Positions 47,015 to 56,489 of a DNA stretch of 64,000 nucleotides are shown here, in pieces. Every line of letters starts with the position of its first letter. Positions within the stretch are counted from its first letter, which is position 1. Below the pieces are notes generated by a model. It was not told the origin of the DNA and made no database searches. It saw only the letters and a program-made list of their open reading frames with translations. Origin of the DNA: Mesorhizobium loti (GTDB taxonomy: Bacteria > Pseudomonadota > Alphaproteobacteria > Rhizobiales > Rhizobiaceae). A program made the position numbers and the translations under genes. The DNA is taken from positions 1,059,001 through 1,123,000 of the forward strand of contig CP050293.1 in assembly GCA_014189435.1 (NCBI GenBank). Reading direction: 5' to 3'.

Positions 47015-49234
47015 TTACTGCCAGGAATACGTAACATCGATGACCTGCGAGCCGGGTATTTCGCTGGTGGTGTTGTCGGAATTCAGAACGTGCAGAGCGA
47101 AATCCTTCGCAGCGCAGTTCTTTCCACGAATGACGCCGGAAGCATCCTCGACATAAATCCGGTTTTGATCAGGAACGGTGTTTCGGCCGTCAAAATGCTG
47201 AACGACCTTGAGGATCGTCCGCCCATCGGCAATGTCCGGTCCGCTGCAGAAGGTACCCGCGGACTTCGTATCGGTCAGCTTGCCGCGAAAAATCTTGCGG
47301 GTGCCATCGGCCGATTTTACTTCAATTACGTCTTCCCAAAGGGAAAGCGCCTTGACGATGTTCAGAACGCGCCCCTCGACGATCTTGTCCGTGAGTGCAG
47401 GGACGACATCGGCGCCGGCGAGCAGCCGAATCTTGAGGGCCGCCGCCTTGTCGAAAGGCCTGACTGATCGAATTGCCGCCGCTGTCCACGTCACTTGCGG
47501 TGCGCTGAAGGACGTCCCGGATACTTTTTCGTCGAAGAATTTCTTGATTTCCGGGCTGAAAGAAAGCGACGGCACACGACATCCCGGCGCGGCGATATCG
47601 ACATAGGTCGAGCTCCAGTTGGAAAAGCTGGATAGTTTTCCGTCGCCGTCCACCGAAGCTACCGTCAATACGTTAGGCGAGGTCAGGCCGCCGTTCCTGC
47701 CGGGATAGAGGGGATCATCGTCGAGCGGCGAGCCGGCATTTCCCGAGGCGACAACGAACAGGGTCGATGACAGGGAACTCTCTTCATTGGCCATTTCCAC
47801 GAATTTCTGGTCGCGGCCAAAACTGAGATTAACGATGTGATCGTCGCTGTAGACGATCGCGTTCATGATGGAATCGCGATCCGGCTGCCAGTATACCGTG
47901 TACTGAACCTGATTGTCCTTGATGATGACTTTATTGTCCGCCGTAAGGACAGGAGCCTTTCCCTGCAAGAAAGCCTTGAAGGGGTGCAGCGCGAATTTAT
48001 AGCCTATCTGTTGGGCAATCCCTGCCAACTGCGCGCCGCCGAGTGCCAAAACGGCCACATTCGTTCCATGCATCCTGTCCTTCATGAGCGGGAAGGGCTC
48101 GAAATCCGATGGTCCCCGGCTGCGATAGATCACCGAACTTGTCGGATCGATCGGTTTGACGATCTGAGGCGAGCCCGGCAGTTCCTCCGGATCGTAAATC
48201 CCGGAATCGACTATGGCGATGTTGGGGTGAACCCTGTTGTCTGGACCGGCCTTTTGCCAGTTCTCTTCCAAGATTCCCTGAACGACATTGTTGTATTGCG
48301 GGTCGACATCGGGCAGCCGGGTGCAACTGGTGCTGGTCACCGCGTTGAAAAAAACAAAGCCATCGGATCGGCTGGCTTGGCTTATCTCGGTTCCAGTCAT
48401 CGCCGATAGGCCTTCGGGACCGAGCGAAGCGAGCTGCTCCCCATCCTCGGCTCGCGCCAGCGGCAGGCTGTATTCCTGCTTGGTACTTTCGGGGACGATA
48501 ATAACCTGATCCTTGGCGATCTTGTCCAGGGACGTGATTCTTGGGTTGATCGCCTTGATGACGTCCGAGTAAGTGATCTCAGAGTCGCTCATCACGTCAA
48601 TCTTGTAGGGTGTTTGCAACGGAAGCGTTTTGACCAACTCGTTGAATGACTTAACCTGAAGGCCGATGCCTGTTAAGGCCGTTTCGAGCTCTGGATCGCT
48701 GGCGCGCGGCGACGTGGGGAATGTACTTTGGAACGGAGAATCGATTTTCGCGATGGTCTCCGCTCCCGCTCCGAAAGCCAGCTTGTCTTTGCCGAATTCG
48801 GTATAATAGTCCCAGATCCGATCCCCGTCCTTGACGACGCGGGCAACGAGTGATCCCGTCGTGCGAGGCGGGCAGGGTGGCAAATCCAGCAACTCGCCCT
48901 TTTCCAAAACGCTCTCGTAGGTCAAATCCGGTTTTTTGTTCGCAACCCGAAGCGCCCAGATATACTCGCTTGGGGCGTCGCCGCATTGGCTCTCGACAAT
49001 CGATTTCAAGGTTGAATCTGCGTCGGGCGCATATGCCGACAAAGCACCATAGGTGCCTATGAACTCCGCTGTTTTCTGGGTCAGTCCTGAGCCGTCGATC
49101 TCCAGAAGCAACTCCCCAGCGGGCTCGGCGGCATGCGCGAACGGTACTGCGAGCAGCAAGACCACCGTAACGTTGAGAATTGTCCGCGGCACGATCGGCA
49201 CTCCCCGTGGCAGAGCGGGCGGAGGGCGTTTCAT
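47015..49234 (-). CDS. Secreted S8 (subtilisin-like) serine protease with N-terminal LysM-like modules
   Basis: Predicted exported protease of 739 residues. A signal peptide (NVTVVLLLAVPFAHAAEP) is followed by about 300 residues with two LysM-like stretches (about 75-120 and 209-248, the latter YSDVIKAINPRITSLDKIA then VIIVP). The subtilase domain follows, with D343 (IAIVDSGIYD), H389 (MHGTNVA), N499 (VASGNAG) and S575 (SGTSFSAPQ), all intact. A 130-residue beta-rich tail ends the protein. The start at 49234 has no clear ribosome site and is the weakest part of the call. There is no operon partner. It lies between direct repeats of an ABC ATPase 3' end, suggesting acquisition. Confidence 0.88.
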   Translation of the reverse strand: MKRPPPALPRGVPIVPRTILNVTVVLLLAVPFAHAAEPAGELLLEIDGSGLTQKTAEFIGTYGALSAYAPDADSTLKSIVESQCGDAPSEYIWALRVANKKPDLTYESVLEKGELLDLPPCPPRTTGSLVARVVKDGDRIWDYYTEFGKDKLAFGAGAETIAKIDSPFQSTFPTSPRASDPELETALTGIGLQVKSFNELVKTLPLQTPYKIDVMSDSEITYSDVIKAINPRITSLDKIAKDQVIIVPESTKQEYSLPLARAEDGEQLASLGPEGLSAMTGTEISQASRSDGFVFFNAVTSTSCTRLPDVDPQYNNVVQGILEENWQKAGPDNRVHPNIAIVDSGIYDPEELPGSPQIVKPIDPTSSVIYRSRGPSDFEPFPLMKDRMHGTNVAVLALGGAQLAGIAQQIGYKFALHPFKAFLQGKAPVLTADNKVIIKDNQVQYTVYWQPDRDSIMNAIVYSDDHIVNLSFGRDQKFVEMANEESSLSSTLFVVASGNAGSPLDDDPLYPGRNGGLTSPNVLTVASVDGDGKLSSFSNWSSTYVDIAAPGCRVPSLSFSPEIKKFFDEKVSGTSFSAPQVTWTAAAIRSVRPFDKAAALKIRLLAGADVVPALTDKIVEGRVLNIVKALSLWEDVIEVKSADGTRKIFRGKLTDTKSAGTFCSGPDIADGRTILKVVQHFDGRNTVPDQNRIYVEDASGVIRGKNCAAKDFALHVLNSDNTTSEIPGSQVIDVTYSWQ

Positions 49235-49821
49235 TGTTTCGGTGATGCCAACGTGCAGGCGACCACCGTCGTGTTGATCCCGATATCGGCCGTGCCCGGC
49301 TGGGCGGAGTCGTGGGATCGGCATCCGCCAGCGCCTTTCGCTTTTGCAGGCAGACAGAGCGTTCCTGATGGCCTGAAAAACGCAGGCTGCAATTGCCCGA
49401 GATGTCAGAGACATTTCATGCCCCCTCGCCAATTCCCCAGTCACATATTTTCTTCATTTTATGGCCCGCGCAATGGCTGGCATCAAATATTTTCGATGAT
49501 ATTTTCGTTTAGATTCATTTGTGAAGGTAAGGTTTCTTTCTGCCGATATCTTTTCAGTATTTGTAATACAATTACAATGTAATATCTAATATTCAATTAT
49601 TAAATCAGTATTCTTGGATTATTTATTATATGCCATTAAGCTCTATTTTCGATCAACGGTAACTATTATTCAAATGGCAAAACTAATCCTCAAATAGGCC
49701 GTGAGAAAGAGATTTAACTCTAGGATTGGGGCGTTGTTTCAAGCGTTAGCCAGCGGAGGCGCCACTTCGCACCCGAAGCATAGGTCGGGATCCACGATAC
49801 CCCCTGGCGTTGCGGTATTAC
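49235..49821. other. AT-rich intergenic segment upstream of the S8 protease
   Basis: The segment 49440-49730 is far richer in A and T than anything else in the window (runs such as TTATTTATTATATGCC). It shows many TATAAT/AATATT-like boxes and no coding frame of note. It probably contains the protease promoter. The base composition sets it apart from the surrounding chromosome and supports foreign origin of the protease block. Confidence 0.65.
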
Positions 49822-49822
49822 T

Positions 49823-50596
49823 TCAATGCCGCAGAATCTTGCTCAGGAAAGCGCGGCTGCGGTCGGTCTTGGGGTGCGAGAAGAATTCTTCCGGCGTGCC
49901 GCTTTCGACGATGGCGCCGGCGTCCATGAACACCACGCGCTGGGCGACCTTGCGGGCAAAGCCCATCTCGTGCGTCACCACCATCATGGTCATGCCTTCC
50001 TCGGCAACGGCCACCATGACGTCGAGCACTTCGGAAATCATCTCGGGGTCGAGTGCCGAGGTCGGCTCGTCGAACAACATGATCTTGGGCCGCATGCCGA
50101 GGCAACGCGCGATCGCCACGCGCTGCTGCTGGCCGCCGGAGAGTTGTGCCGGATAGGCATTGACCTTGTCGGCGAGGCCAACCTTGGCCAGCAATTCGCG
50201 CCCGGCCTTTTCGGCTTCAGTGCGCGGGATCTTGCGGACATGGATGGGTGCGAGCGTCACATTCTCAAGCGCGGTCTTGTGTGGATAGAGGTTGAACGAC
50301 TGGAAGACGAAGCCGATCTCGGTGCGCAGCTGCGTCATGTTGGTGGCGGGATCGCCGAGGCGTTGGCCGTCGACGACGAGGTCGCCGTCCTTGATCGCCT
50401 CCAGGCCGTTGACGCAGCGGATCAGCGTGCTCTTGCCCGAGCCGCTCGGGCCGCAGACGACGACCACTTCTTTCGGTTCGACGCTGAGCGTGATGTCCTT
50501 CAGCACGTTGAGCGAGCCGAACCATTTGTTGACGCCGCGAAAGTCGATCATGCCGGTTTTGGTCATCGATGTTGGCCCTTTGGGAGTGGCTGTCAC
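49823..50596 (-). CDS. Polar amino-acid ABC transporter ATP-binding protein (GlnQ/HisP type)
   Basis: ATPase of 257 residues. Walker A is [10 protein letters not shown]-loop [12 protein letters not shown], signature [16 protein letters not shown], Walker [16 protein letters not shown]-loop VVTHEMGFA. It starts with GTG at 50596, overlapping the upstream permease stop (GTGA) with GAGG upstream; an ATG at 50566 gives 247 residues. It is the last gene of the operon. The final 106 nt has a diverged copy at 46782, beyond the S8 protease. Confidence 0.95.
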   Translation of the reverse strand: MTATPKGPTSMTKTGMIDFRGVNKWFGSLNVLKDITLSVEPKEVVVVCGPSGSGKSTLIRCVNGLEAIKDGDLVVDGQRLGDPATNMTQLRTEIGFVFQSFNLYPHKTALENVTLAPIHVRKIPRTEAEKAGRELLAKVGLADKVNAYPAQLSGGQQQRVAIARCLGMRPKIMLFDEPTSALDPEMISEVLDVMVAVAEEGMTMMVVTHEMGFARKVAQRVVFMDAGAIVESGTPEEFFSHPKTDRSRAFLSKILRH

Positions 50597-51267
50597 AACT
50601 GCACCTCGCCATGCGCGGCACCCATGCGCCGTTCGAGCCGGCGGGCCAGCATGATCAGGGGATAGCAGACGATGAAATAGCCGACGCCGACGAGGAAGAA
50701 GACCAGCAGGCCGTTGGGCACACGCTGCACCACCAGCCAGCCGACGCGGGTGAGGTCGGTGAGGCCGATGGCGGAGACGACAGAAGAATCCTTGATCAGC
50801 AGCACATACTGCCCGACCAGTGGCGGCAGCACGATGCGCATCGCCTGCGGCAGCACCACCTGGCGCATGCGCTGCCAGCGCGACAGGCCGGACGCCAGCG
50901 CTGCCTCGACCTGGCCGGTGGGCACCGAGCGGATGCCGGCCACGACGATTTCGCAGATGAAGCAGGCGGCCAGATTGGTCAGTGCGATGATGCCGGCGGT
51001 GAAGGCGTCGAGCTCGATGCCGAACTCCGGCAGGATGAAGAAGATCAGGAAGATCTGCACCAGGAATGGCGTGCCGCGGATGAGATCGACCCAGGCCCCG
51101 ATCAAGCCCGAGATCAGCCGGTTGCCGCCGGTGCGCAGGATGCCGAGACCGAAGCCGAGCAGAGTGCCGAGCACCAGGCTGATCAGCGACAGCACCACGG
51201 TCATGCCGAGGCCGCGCAGAGCCAGCGGATAGGAGCCGGCGAGGCTTTGCAGCTGTTGCCAGATCAT
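50593..51267 (-). CDS. Amino-acid ABC transporter permease (second)
   Basis: Inner-membrane permease of 224 residues of the HisM/GlnP family: five or so helices, [14 protein letters not shown], and the EAA loop [22 protein letters not shown]. It overlaps the first permease stop (ATGA at 51267-51264) and the ATPase start, so the three are translationally coupled. It forms a heterodimer with the first permease. Confidence 0.94.
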   Translation of the reverse strand: MIWQQLQSLAGSYPLALRGLGMTVVLSLISLVLGTLLGFGLGILRTGGNRLISGLIGAWVDLIRGTPFLVQIFLIFFILPEFGIELDAFTAGIIALTNLAACFICEIVVAGIRSVPTGQVEAALASGLSRWQRMRQVVLPQAMRIVLPPLVGQYVLLIKDSSVVSAIGLTDLTRVGWLVVQRVPNGLLVFFLVGVGYFIVCYPLIMLARRLERRMGAAHGEVQL

Positions 51268-51935
51268 GTGCGCGCCCCCGCTGTGCCGAGCCAGCGGCTG
51301 GAGAGGCCAGCCAGTCCCTTCAGGCAGTAATAAAGCAGCAGATAGAAGGCGGCGATGGTGAGGAAACCTTCCGCCGGCATGAAGCGGTCGGAGGCGAGTA
51401 GCTGGCCGGCGCGCGTCAGTTCGGACACCGAGATCAGCGATAAAAGGGCGGAATCCTTGACCAGCACGATCGCCTGGCCGAGCAATGGCGGGATCGTCAC
51501 CTTGAAGGCTTGCGGCAGGACGACAAGGCGCATGCGCTGGACATAGGTCATGCCCGAGGCGACGCTGGCTTCGACCTGGCCGCGCGGGATCGACAGGATG
51601 CCGGCACGGATGATCTCGGCGATATAGGCGCCGCTGTTCAGCGACAGCGCCAGGATACCGACGACCAGCTCCGGCAGGACGAAGCCGAGCCGGGGCAGGC
51701 CGAAATAAAGGAAATAGAGTTGCGCCAGCAAGGGTGTGGCGCGCACGGCATCGATATAGGCCTTGGCCGGCGCGCGAAACAGCCAGCCGCGCTGCAGGTT
51801 CATGGCGCAAAGCACGATGCCGACGATGAGCGCGCCGACAAAGGACAGCGCCGACAGCCAGACGGTCGTGACCAGGCCCTGCCCGAACAGTGGCAGATAT
51901 TCGATGATGGTGCGGAAGCTGAAATTTTCGAGCAT
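51264..51935 (-). CDS. Amino-acid ABC transporter permease (first)
   Basis: Inner-membrane permease of 223 residues (HisQ/GlnP type) with [15 protein letters not shown] and the EAA loop [22 protein letters not shown]. The start at 51935 ([11 protein letters not shown]) fits the family N-terminus; an ATG at 52007 adds 24 residues. It follows the binding-protein gene by 105 nt and overlaps the second permease by 4 nt. Confidence 0.93.
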   Translation of the reverse strand: MLENFSFRTIIEYLPLFGQGLVTTVWLSALSFVGALIVGIVLCAMNLQRGWLFRAPAKAYIDAVRATPLLAQLYFLYFGLPRLGFVLPELVVGILALSLNSGAYIAEIIRAGILSIPRGQVEASVASGMTYVQRMRLVVLPQAFKVTIPPLLGQAIVLVKDSALLSLISVSELTRAGQLLASDRFMPAEGFLTIAAFYLLLYYCLKGLAGLSSRWLGTAGART

Positions 51936-52040
51936 CGTTGGGTGAAATCCCCAGAGTGCAGGAAACGACGGATGAAGCGAAATTCCAGGCGGTTTCGCGG
52001 CGTTCAAGACGCGCGCGAACCGCCTGGGTTTTATCGCTGC

Positions 52041-52829
52041 TTAGTGATCCTTCTTCCAGGCGTCGGAATTGACCCAGTAGTCGAGGTTCTTCTGCAGGCG
52101 GCCGTCGATGCTGACCTGGTTGAGGAACAGGTTCATCCAGACCAGCAGGTCCGGCTCGTCATAGCGCGTGGCGAAGGCAAGCGGCTCCTTCGACAGGAGG
52201 TCCGGCATGATGGTGAAAGTGCCGGCCGGATAGGCGGTCGACTGGCCCTTGACCGCCGAGACGTCGTTGACGCCGCAATCGGCCTGGCCGTTGTTGACGG
52301 CGTCGAGCAGCAGCGGACCGCCGCCCTTGTAGCTCTTGATATCAGCGTCAGGGAACGCGTTCTTGGCTTCCTTTTCGCCGGTGGCGCCGAGCAACACGGC
52401 GATCTTGGTGCCCTTGGCCTTGCAGTCCTCGGTGGTCTTGACCTTGCTGTCGGCCTTGGTGAAGACGGTGCTGCCCGTGTACATGTAAGGCGTGGTGAAG
52501 GCGACCTTCATGCCGCGCGCCAGCGTCGGCGTCATGTCGGCGACCAGAAGATCGGCCTTGCCCGACAGCAGCGCCGGGATCAGCCCATCCCAGTCGAAGT
52601 CGAGGAAGGTGATTTTGACGCCCATTTCCTTGGCCATCAGTTCGGCGAGTTCCACCGAACTGCCGGTGCGTTCGCCATTGGCGCCGACCAGCGAGAAGGG
52701 CGGGCCTTGGGTCTGCACGGCGACGCGCAGTTCGCCGCGCTTGGTGATGTCGTCCAGCGTTCCGGCGCTGGCCGTGGCGGTGAGCCCGGCGAGCGCAAGT
52801 CCGGCGATGAAAAGTCTGGCAATCTTCAT
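52041..52829 (-). CDS. Amino-acid ABC transporter substrate-binding protein
   Basis: Periplasmic binding protein of 262 residues (SBP_bac_3 class). It has a signal peptide (MKIARLFIAGLALAGLTATASA) and family marks such as ELRVAVQTQGPPFSLVGANGE, FDWDGLIPALLSGKADLLVADM and TKIAVLLGATGEKEAK. Two cysteines (EDCKAKG and QADCGVND) may form a disulfide. It is followed by two permeases and an ATPase, and preceded by a saccharopine-dehydrogenase-like gene, so the ligand may be a basic amino acid or a derivative. Confidence 0.93.
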   Translation of the reverse strand: MKIARLFIAGLALAGLTATASAGTLDDITKRGELRVAVQTQGPPFSLVGANGERTGSSVELAELMAKEMGVKITFLDFDWDGLIPALLSGKADLLVADMTPTLARGMKVAFTTPYMYTGSTVFTKADSKVKTTEDCKAKGTKIAVLLGATGEKEAKNAFPDADIKSYKGGGPLLLDAVNNGQADCGVNDVSAVKGQSTAYPAGTFTIMPDLLSKEPLAFATRYDEPDLLVWMNLFLNQVSIDGRLQKNLDYWVNSDAWKKDH

Positions 52830-52933
52830 TTCGGTATTCCTCCTTGTTTTATTGTTCCACGTTGTTTTTCACCCTTTGGGGTGCTTTTTGAGCGGCAGCG
52901 CCGTTGCCGGCGGCAGCCACCGTTCGAAAATCC

Positions 52934-54097
52934 TCAGTCCCAGGCCACCGTCTCGGCAACCTTGATGCCGCGCCTGGCCAGTTCGTCGAAGAAGCTGATG
53001 TCGGGCACATCGAGCAGTGGATTCAAAAGGCCGGGTTTGGTGATCTCGCGCCGCGCGAGCATCTGCGCCACGATGCTGGCGGGGTAGCCGACACCGAGGC
53101 TCATGCCGAACAGGCCCGAAGCCAGGTCGCGCTCGATGATCAGGTCCGATGTCACCGTCTTGGCGCGGCCGCCTTCAAGGCCAGAAAAGACATTGCGCAT
53201 CACGCAAAGGTCCTTTTCGCCGGGGCCATATTGCAATTGCGGCCCAAGCAGCCGGCCGAGGAATTCGCGCGGGCTGTTGGAGGTGCCGGGCACCTTGTCT
53301 TCGGAGAGGAAACCGAGCTCCTTCAGCGGTGCCCAGAAGGCCGACCATCCCGGCCAGCGCAGCGTGTAGCGGCCGGAGCGGCGCAGCCCCTTGGCGGCGT
53401 CCAGCATCTCGACATAGTGCAGCGCATCGCCATTGGGGAAGGCTTCGAGCTTGCCGAGGCCCGCGACCTCGATCTCGTGGATGAAAGGGTTGTCGTGCTG
53501 CTGGCCGGCCGGTACAGCGACGCGTTTCCCGTCCTCGACCATCACGCTGTCACGGTTCTGGCTGACCAGGACCATGTCGAAATTCCAACTCACCTTGTAG
53601 CACAGCGGCTTGGCCATCGCCTTCGGTTCGGGGATGCCGCCGCAATAGGAATCGATCGAAGAAATCGAAGAGAACTGCCTTGCGGCACGCGCGTAGAGCA
53701 CGAGGTCGATGCCGGGGTCGAGCCCGCATTCGGTCATGATCGAGACGCCGGCCTGTTGCGCCTCTGGCGCCAGATCGGCGATCGACTTGGCGTAATTGGT
53801 GGTGACCAGCGGCGTGCGTGTGGCGATCGCGGCCTGAACCGCCTCGCGCATCAATGGCTGCGGCAACAGGTCGATGACGGCGTCGACCTCATCAAGCACG
53901 CTGACCAGCGCCGGGCCGATCGGGCCTTCAGGCACGACGAAGCGCACACGGGCAAGGTCAGTCAGGCCGGCAAGCCGGGCAGGGCCGTCCGCTGCGGTGT
54001 CCACGCAGACAATCTCCTCGACGCCATCGCTGGCGACGAGATCGGCGATTGCCGCCCGGCCTTGCAGGCCGAGGCCGCCGAGTACCGCGATCTTCAT
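52934..54097 (-). CDS. Saccharopine dehydrogenase-like oxidoreductase
   Basis: NAD(P)-dependent enzyme of 387 residues (Sacchrp_dh_NADP domain). The Rossmann motif MKIAVLGGLGLQGRAAIADL opens the protein; TPLVTTNYAK and CGLDPGIDLVLYA are typical of this family and of related carboxynorspermidine or lysine-pathway enzymes. The start at 54097 has AAGGAG upstream and overlaps the Lrp stop by 4 nt. It would act on the amino acid brought in by the transporter that follows. The exact reaction is unknown. Confidence 0.87.
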   Translation of the reverse strand: MKIAVLGGLGLQGRAAIADLVASDGVEEIVCVDTAADGPARLAGLTDLARVRFVVPEGPIGPALVSVLDEVDAVIDLLPQPLMREAVQAAIATRTPLVTTNYAKSIADLAPEAQQAGVSIMTECGLDPGIDLVLYARAARQFSSISSIDSYCGGIPEPKAMAKPLCYKVSWNFDMVLVSQNRDSVMVEDGKRVAVPAGQQHDNPFIHEIEVAGLGKLEAFPNGDALHYVEMLDAAKGLRRSGRYTLRWPGWSAFWAPLKELGFLSEDKVPGTSNSPREFLGRLLGPQLQYGPGEKDLCVMRNVFSGLEGGRAKTVTSDLIIERDLASGLFGMSLGVGYPASIVAQMLARREITKPGLLNPLLDVPDISFFDELARRGIKVAETVAWD

Positions 54098-54594
54098 GCC
54101 GGCTCCTTGCGGTCGTCCGACCAGCAGCCTTCCGGCAGGCTGACCCATTTGTTGCAGGACGCCATGACGACGAAGGTCTCGCTGCGCACGACTTCGCCGG
54201 GCTCGCCGGCGCCCGGGATCAGCTCGCTGGTGACGCGATAGAGGTCGGCGACGTCACCGGCCACCGTTACGTCGACGATGATGTCGAAACGCCCGGTGAC
54301 CACCGAAGCCGAGTTGACGAAGGGCAGTTCGGAAATGCGCTGCGCCAGTTCGCGGGCCCGGCCGCGCCCCTGGGCGTTGATGCCGACAATGGCTGAGATC
54401 AGCTCGGGCCGCTCGGTAAGGTTCAAGAGGCCGACGATCTTGACCAGGTTGCGGTCGAGCAGATTGCGCAGCCGCGTGCGCACCGTCGGTACCGAAATCG
54501 CCAATATCTCGGCGAGGCGGTTGATGCCCGGCTGCGCGTCCTGCGACAGCTGTTTGACCAGCCGCCGATCGGTCAGATCGAGATGTTCCCGCAA
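54094..54594 (-). CDS. Lrp/AsnC family transcriptional regulator
   Basis: Regulator of 166 residues. The N-terminal helix-turn-helix is LDLTDRRLVKQLSQDAQPGINRLAEILAISVPTVRTRL, and the C-terminal RAM domain includes GRFDIIVDVTVAGDVADL, the amino-acid sensing part. It is the first gene of the operon (saccharopine-dehydrogenase-like enzyme, binding protein, permeases, ATPase) and overlaps its neighbour by 4 nt, so it probably controls the operon in response to the transported amino acid. AT-rich DNA lies just upstream (54600-54690), fitting a promoter. Confidence 0.93.
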   Translation of the reverse strand: MREHLDLTDRRLVKQLSQDAQPGINRLAEILAISVPTVRTRLRNLLDRNLVKIVGLLNLTERPELISAIVGINAQGRGRARELAQRISELPFVNSASVVTGRFDIIVDVTVAGDVADLYRVTSELIPGAGEPGEVVRSETFVVMASCNKWVSLPEGCWSDDRKEPA

Positions 54595-54705
54595 AGTCCC
54601 CGTCTTTCACAAAAGGAAAAAAGTTTGGCGATTTTTCTTTCTTATATGAAAAGACAGTATGGGTATTTTTTGAAAACAGCAAGAGAGAGTTGCCGCGATG
54701 CGCGA

Positions 54706-55443
54706 TCAGGCCTGCGCTGTGGGTCGAATAACGATCTCGCTCACATCGACCTCGGCCGGTTGCTCCATCGCGAAGGCGATCGCGCGGCTGATCGCATCGG
54801 GGGTGATGGCGATTTCGCCCATGCGCTCTTCGATCTCCGCCCTGATCTCAGGATTGGTCATCGAGTCCGCGAAGTTCGTCTGGACGAAGCCCGGCGATAT
54901 GTTCGTCACGCGCAGCTTGGGGCCAGCTTCAAGTCGCAAGCCTTCGGCGATCGCCCGAACCGCATTCTTTGTCCCGGCATAGACCGCCATCGTCGGCTTG
55001 ATGATCGGTCCCGCCGTCGAGAGGATGTTGACGAAGTGGCCAAAGCCCTGGCTGCGAAACACCGGCAAGGCTGCGGCGATGCCGTAGAGCGGTCCCTTTA
55101 TGTTGATGTCGATCATCTCCTCCCAGTCCTCGACGCGCAGTTCATCGAGCAGGGAGTTCGGGCCGATGCCCGCATTGTTGACCAGAACATCGATCTTGCC
55201 GAACTTGTCGCAGGCAAGAGCGACGAGCTTCGTGAGATCCTCACGGTTCTTCACGTCCATCGCGAGGAAGGCTGCCTCGCCGCCCGCGCTCTCGATACGG
55301 TTGACGAGCGCCTCAAGACGATAGGCGCGCCGTGCCCCGAGCACCATCTTGGCCCCACGCTCGGCCAGCAGGAGCGCGGTTGCCTCCCCTATGCCGCTGC
55401 TTGCACCGGTGATTGCGATGACTTTTCCTTTTATTCCAGACAT
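54706..55443 (-). CDS. Short-chain dehydrogenase/reductase
   Basis: NAD(P)-dependent oxidoreductase of 245 residues with TGASSGIG near the start, NNAG at about 90, the catalytic serine in NILSTAG, and YAGTK as the Tyr-Lys pair. It resembles the SDR at 20592-21338 over its whole length, with the same C-terminal pattern (EIVIRPTAQA). It is divergent from an AraC-type gene that is frameshifted in this sequence, and an 8-bp-arm palindrome lies between them. The substrate is unknown. Confidence 0.93.
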   Translation of the reverse strand: MSGIKGKVIAITGASSGIGEATALLLAERGAKMVLGARRAYRLEALVNRIESAGGEAAFLAMDVKNREDLTKLVALACDKFGKIDVLVNNAGIGPNSLLDELRVEDWEEMIDINIKGPLYGIAAALPVFRSQGFGHFVNILSTAGPIIKPTMAVYAGTKNAVRAIAEGLRLEAGPKLRVTNISPGFVQTNFADSMTNPEIRAEIEERMGEIAITPDAISRAIAFAMEQPAEVDVSEIVIRPTAQA

Positions 55444-55451
55444 GATTGTCT

Positions 55452-55478
55452 CCTTTCACGATGTAATATTGTGAAAGG
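55452..55478. promoter_or_regulatory. Operator candidate between SDR and AraC genes
   Basis: CCTTTCAC (55452-55459) and GTGAAAGG (55471-55478) are exact complements around an AT-rich 11-bp centre, 9 bp upstream of the SDR start. This position overlaps the SDR promoter and suggests a repressor or activator site. Confidence 0.55.
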
Positions 55479-55506
55479 CAGTTGGATTATCTATGATGGA
55501 AACTCC

Positions 55507-56447
55507 ATGATTTCGTCGAGATCGTCCAATCCTGCAATGATCGATCCCTTGTCCGATGTGTTTTTGCTTCTCGAGATCGCGAGCGCGCGCTGTACGCGTC
55601 TCGAGGCGGGCGGGCGATGGTCGTTTCGTTTTCCGGAAAAACCCGCGCTGAAGTTCGTAGCGCTCCTTCGAGGCCGGTGCTGGATCAAATTGCCGGACGA
55701 GCAACCTTTTGCACTCAGCGCCGGCGATACCTTTCTGCTGGCCAACGCCCCCGCCTATGTGATCGCCAATGATCTTTCCATGAAGCCCGAAGACGGGATG
55801 TCGTTCTTCGACTGGGAGCGTTCGAACGTCGCCCGTCACGGCGGCAATGAAACGGCACTGGTCGGGGGAGCTTCGTGTTCGAGGGCGGCAACGCGCAGCT
55901 GCTGCTTGATGCCCTTCCCAAGTTCATGCACATCCCCGGAGGCGATCGGGCAGCGACGATCCTGCGCGGCTCGCTGGCGGTGCTCGACGAAGAACTCGAT
56001 GCGGCATTGATGGGCTCGACGCTGATGACACGTCGCCTGGGCGACATCCTGCTTGTGCAGGCATTGCGGGCTTATATCGCCAAGGAAGGCATCGGCAGCG
56101 CGGGCTGGGTCGGCGCATTGACCGACCGACGCATTGGCGCTGCCCTCGGCCTGATCCACAATGATCCCGGCCGTGGCTGGACCGTCAATGAGCTTGCCAC
56201 CGCTGTTGGCATGTCGCGCTCAGGCTTTGCGCGCCGCTTCAGGGAATTGGTCGACGTGGCACCGCTCGACTATTTGACGCGCTGGCGGATGCATCGCGCT
56301 CGGGAAGCCATGCGTCGATCCGGGACTTCGGTTGGTGGCTTGGCGCAATCGCTTGGTTACGCATCCGAAAGCGCCTTCGGCAATGCGTTCAAACGCGTCT
56401 TCGGACATTCGCCGAAACGGCTCTGGCAGGCTGAAAAAACGAAATAA
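55507..56447 (+). pseudogene. AraC family regulator (cupin_6 type), frameshifted
   Basis: The N-terminal cupin_6 domain (DPLSDVFLLLEIASARCTRL to NETALVGG) runs in one frame from 55507. The domain then continues as SFVFEGGNAQLLLDALPKF, through the helix-turn-helix (TVNELATAVGMSRSGFARRF and GGLAQSLGYASESAFGNAFK), to the stop at 56447 in another frame. The break is at the G-run 55864-55868; one extra G would give a single frame of 313 residues. The interval is 941 nt, one short of whole codons. It is either a true mutation or a homopolymer error. Its partner SDR is intact. Confidence 0.8.
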
Positions 56448-56489
56448 GATCGACCTGTGCCCGGCTGGCCGGTTGTTGGGCTGCCAAGC

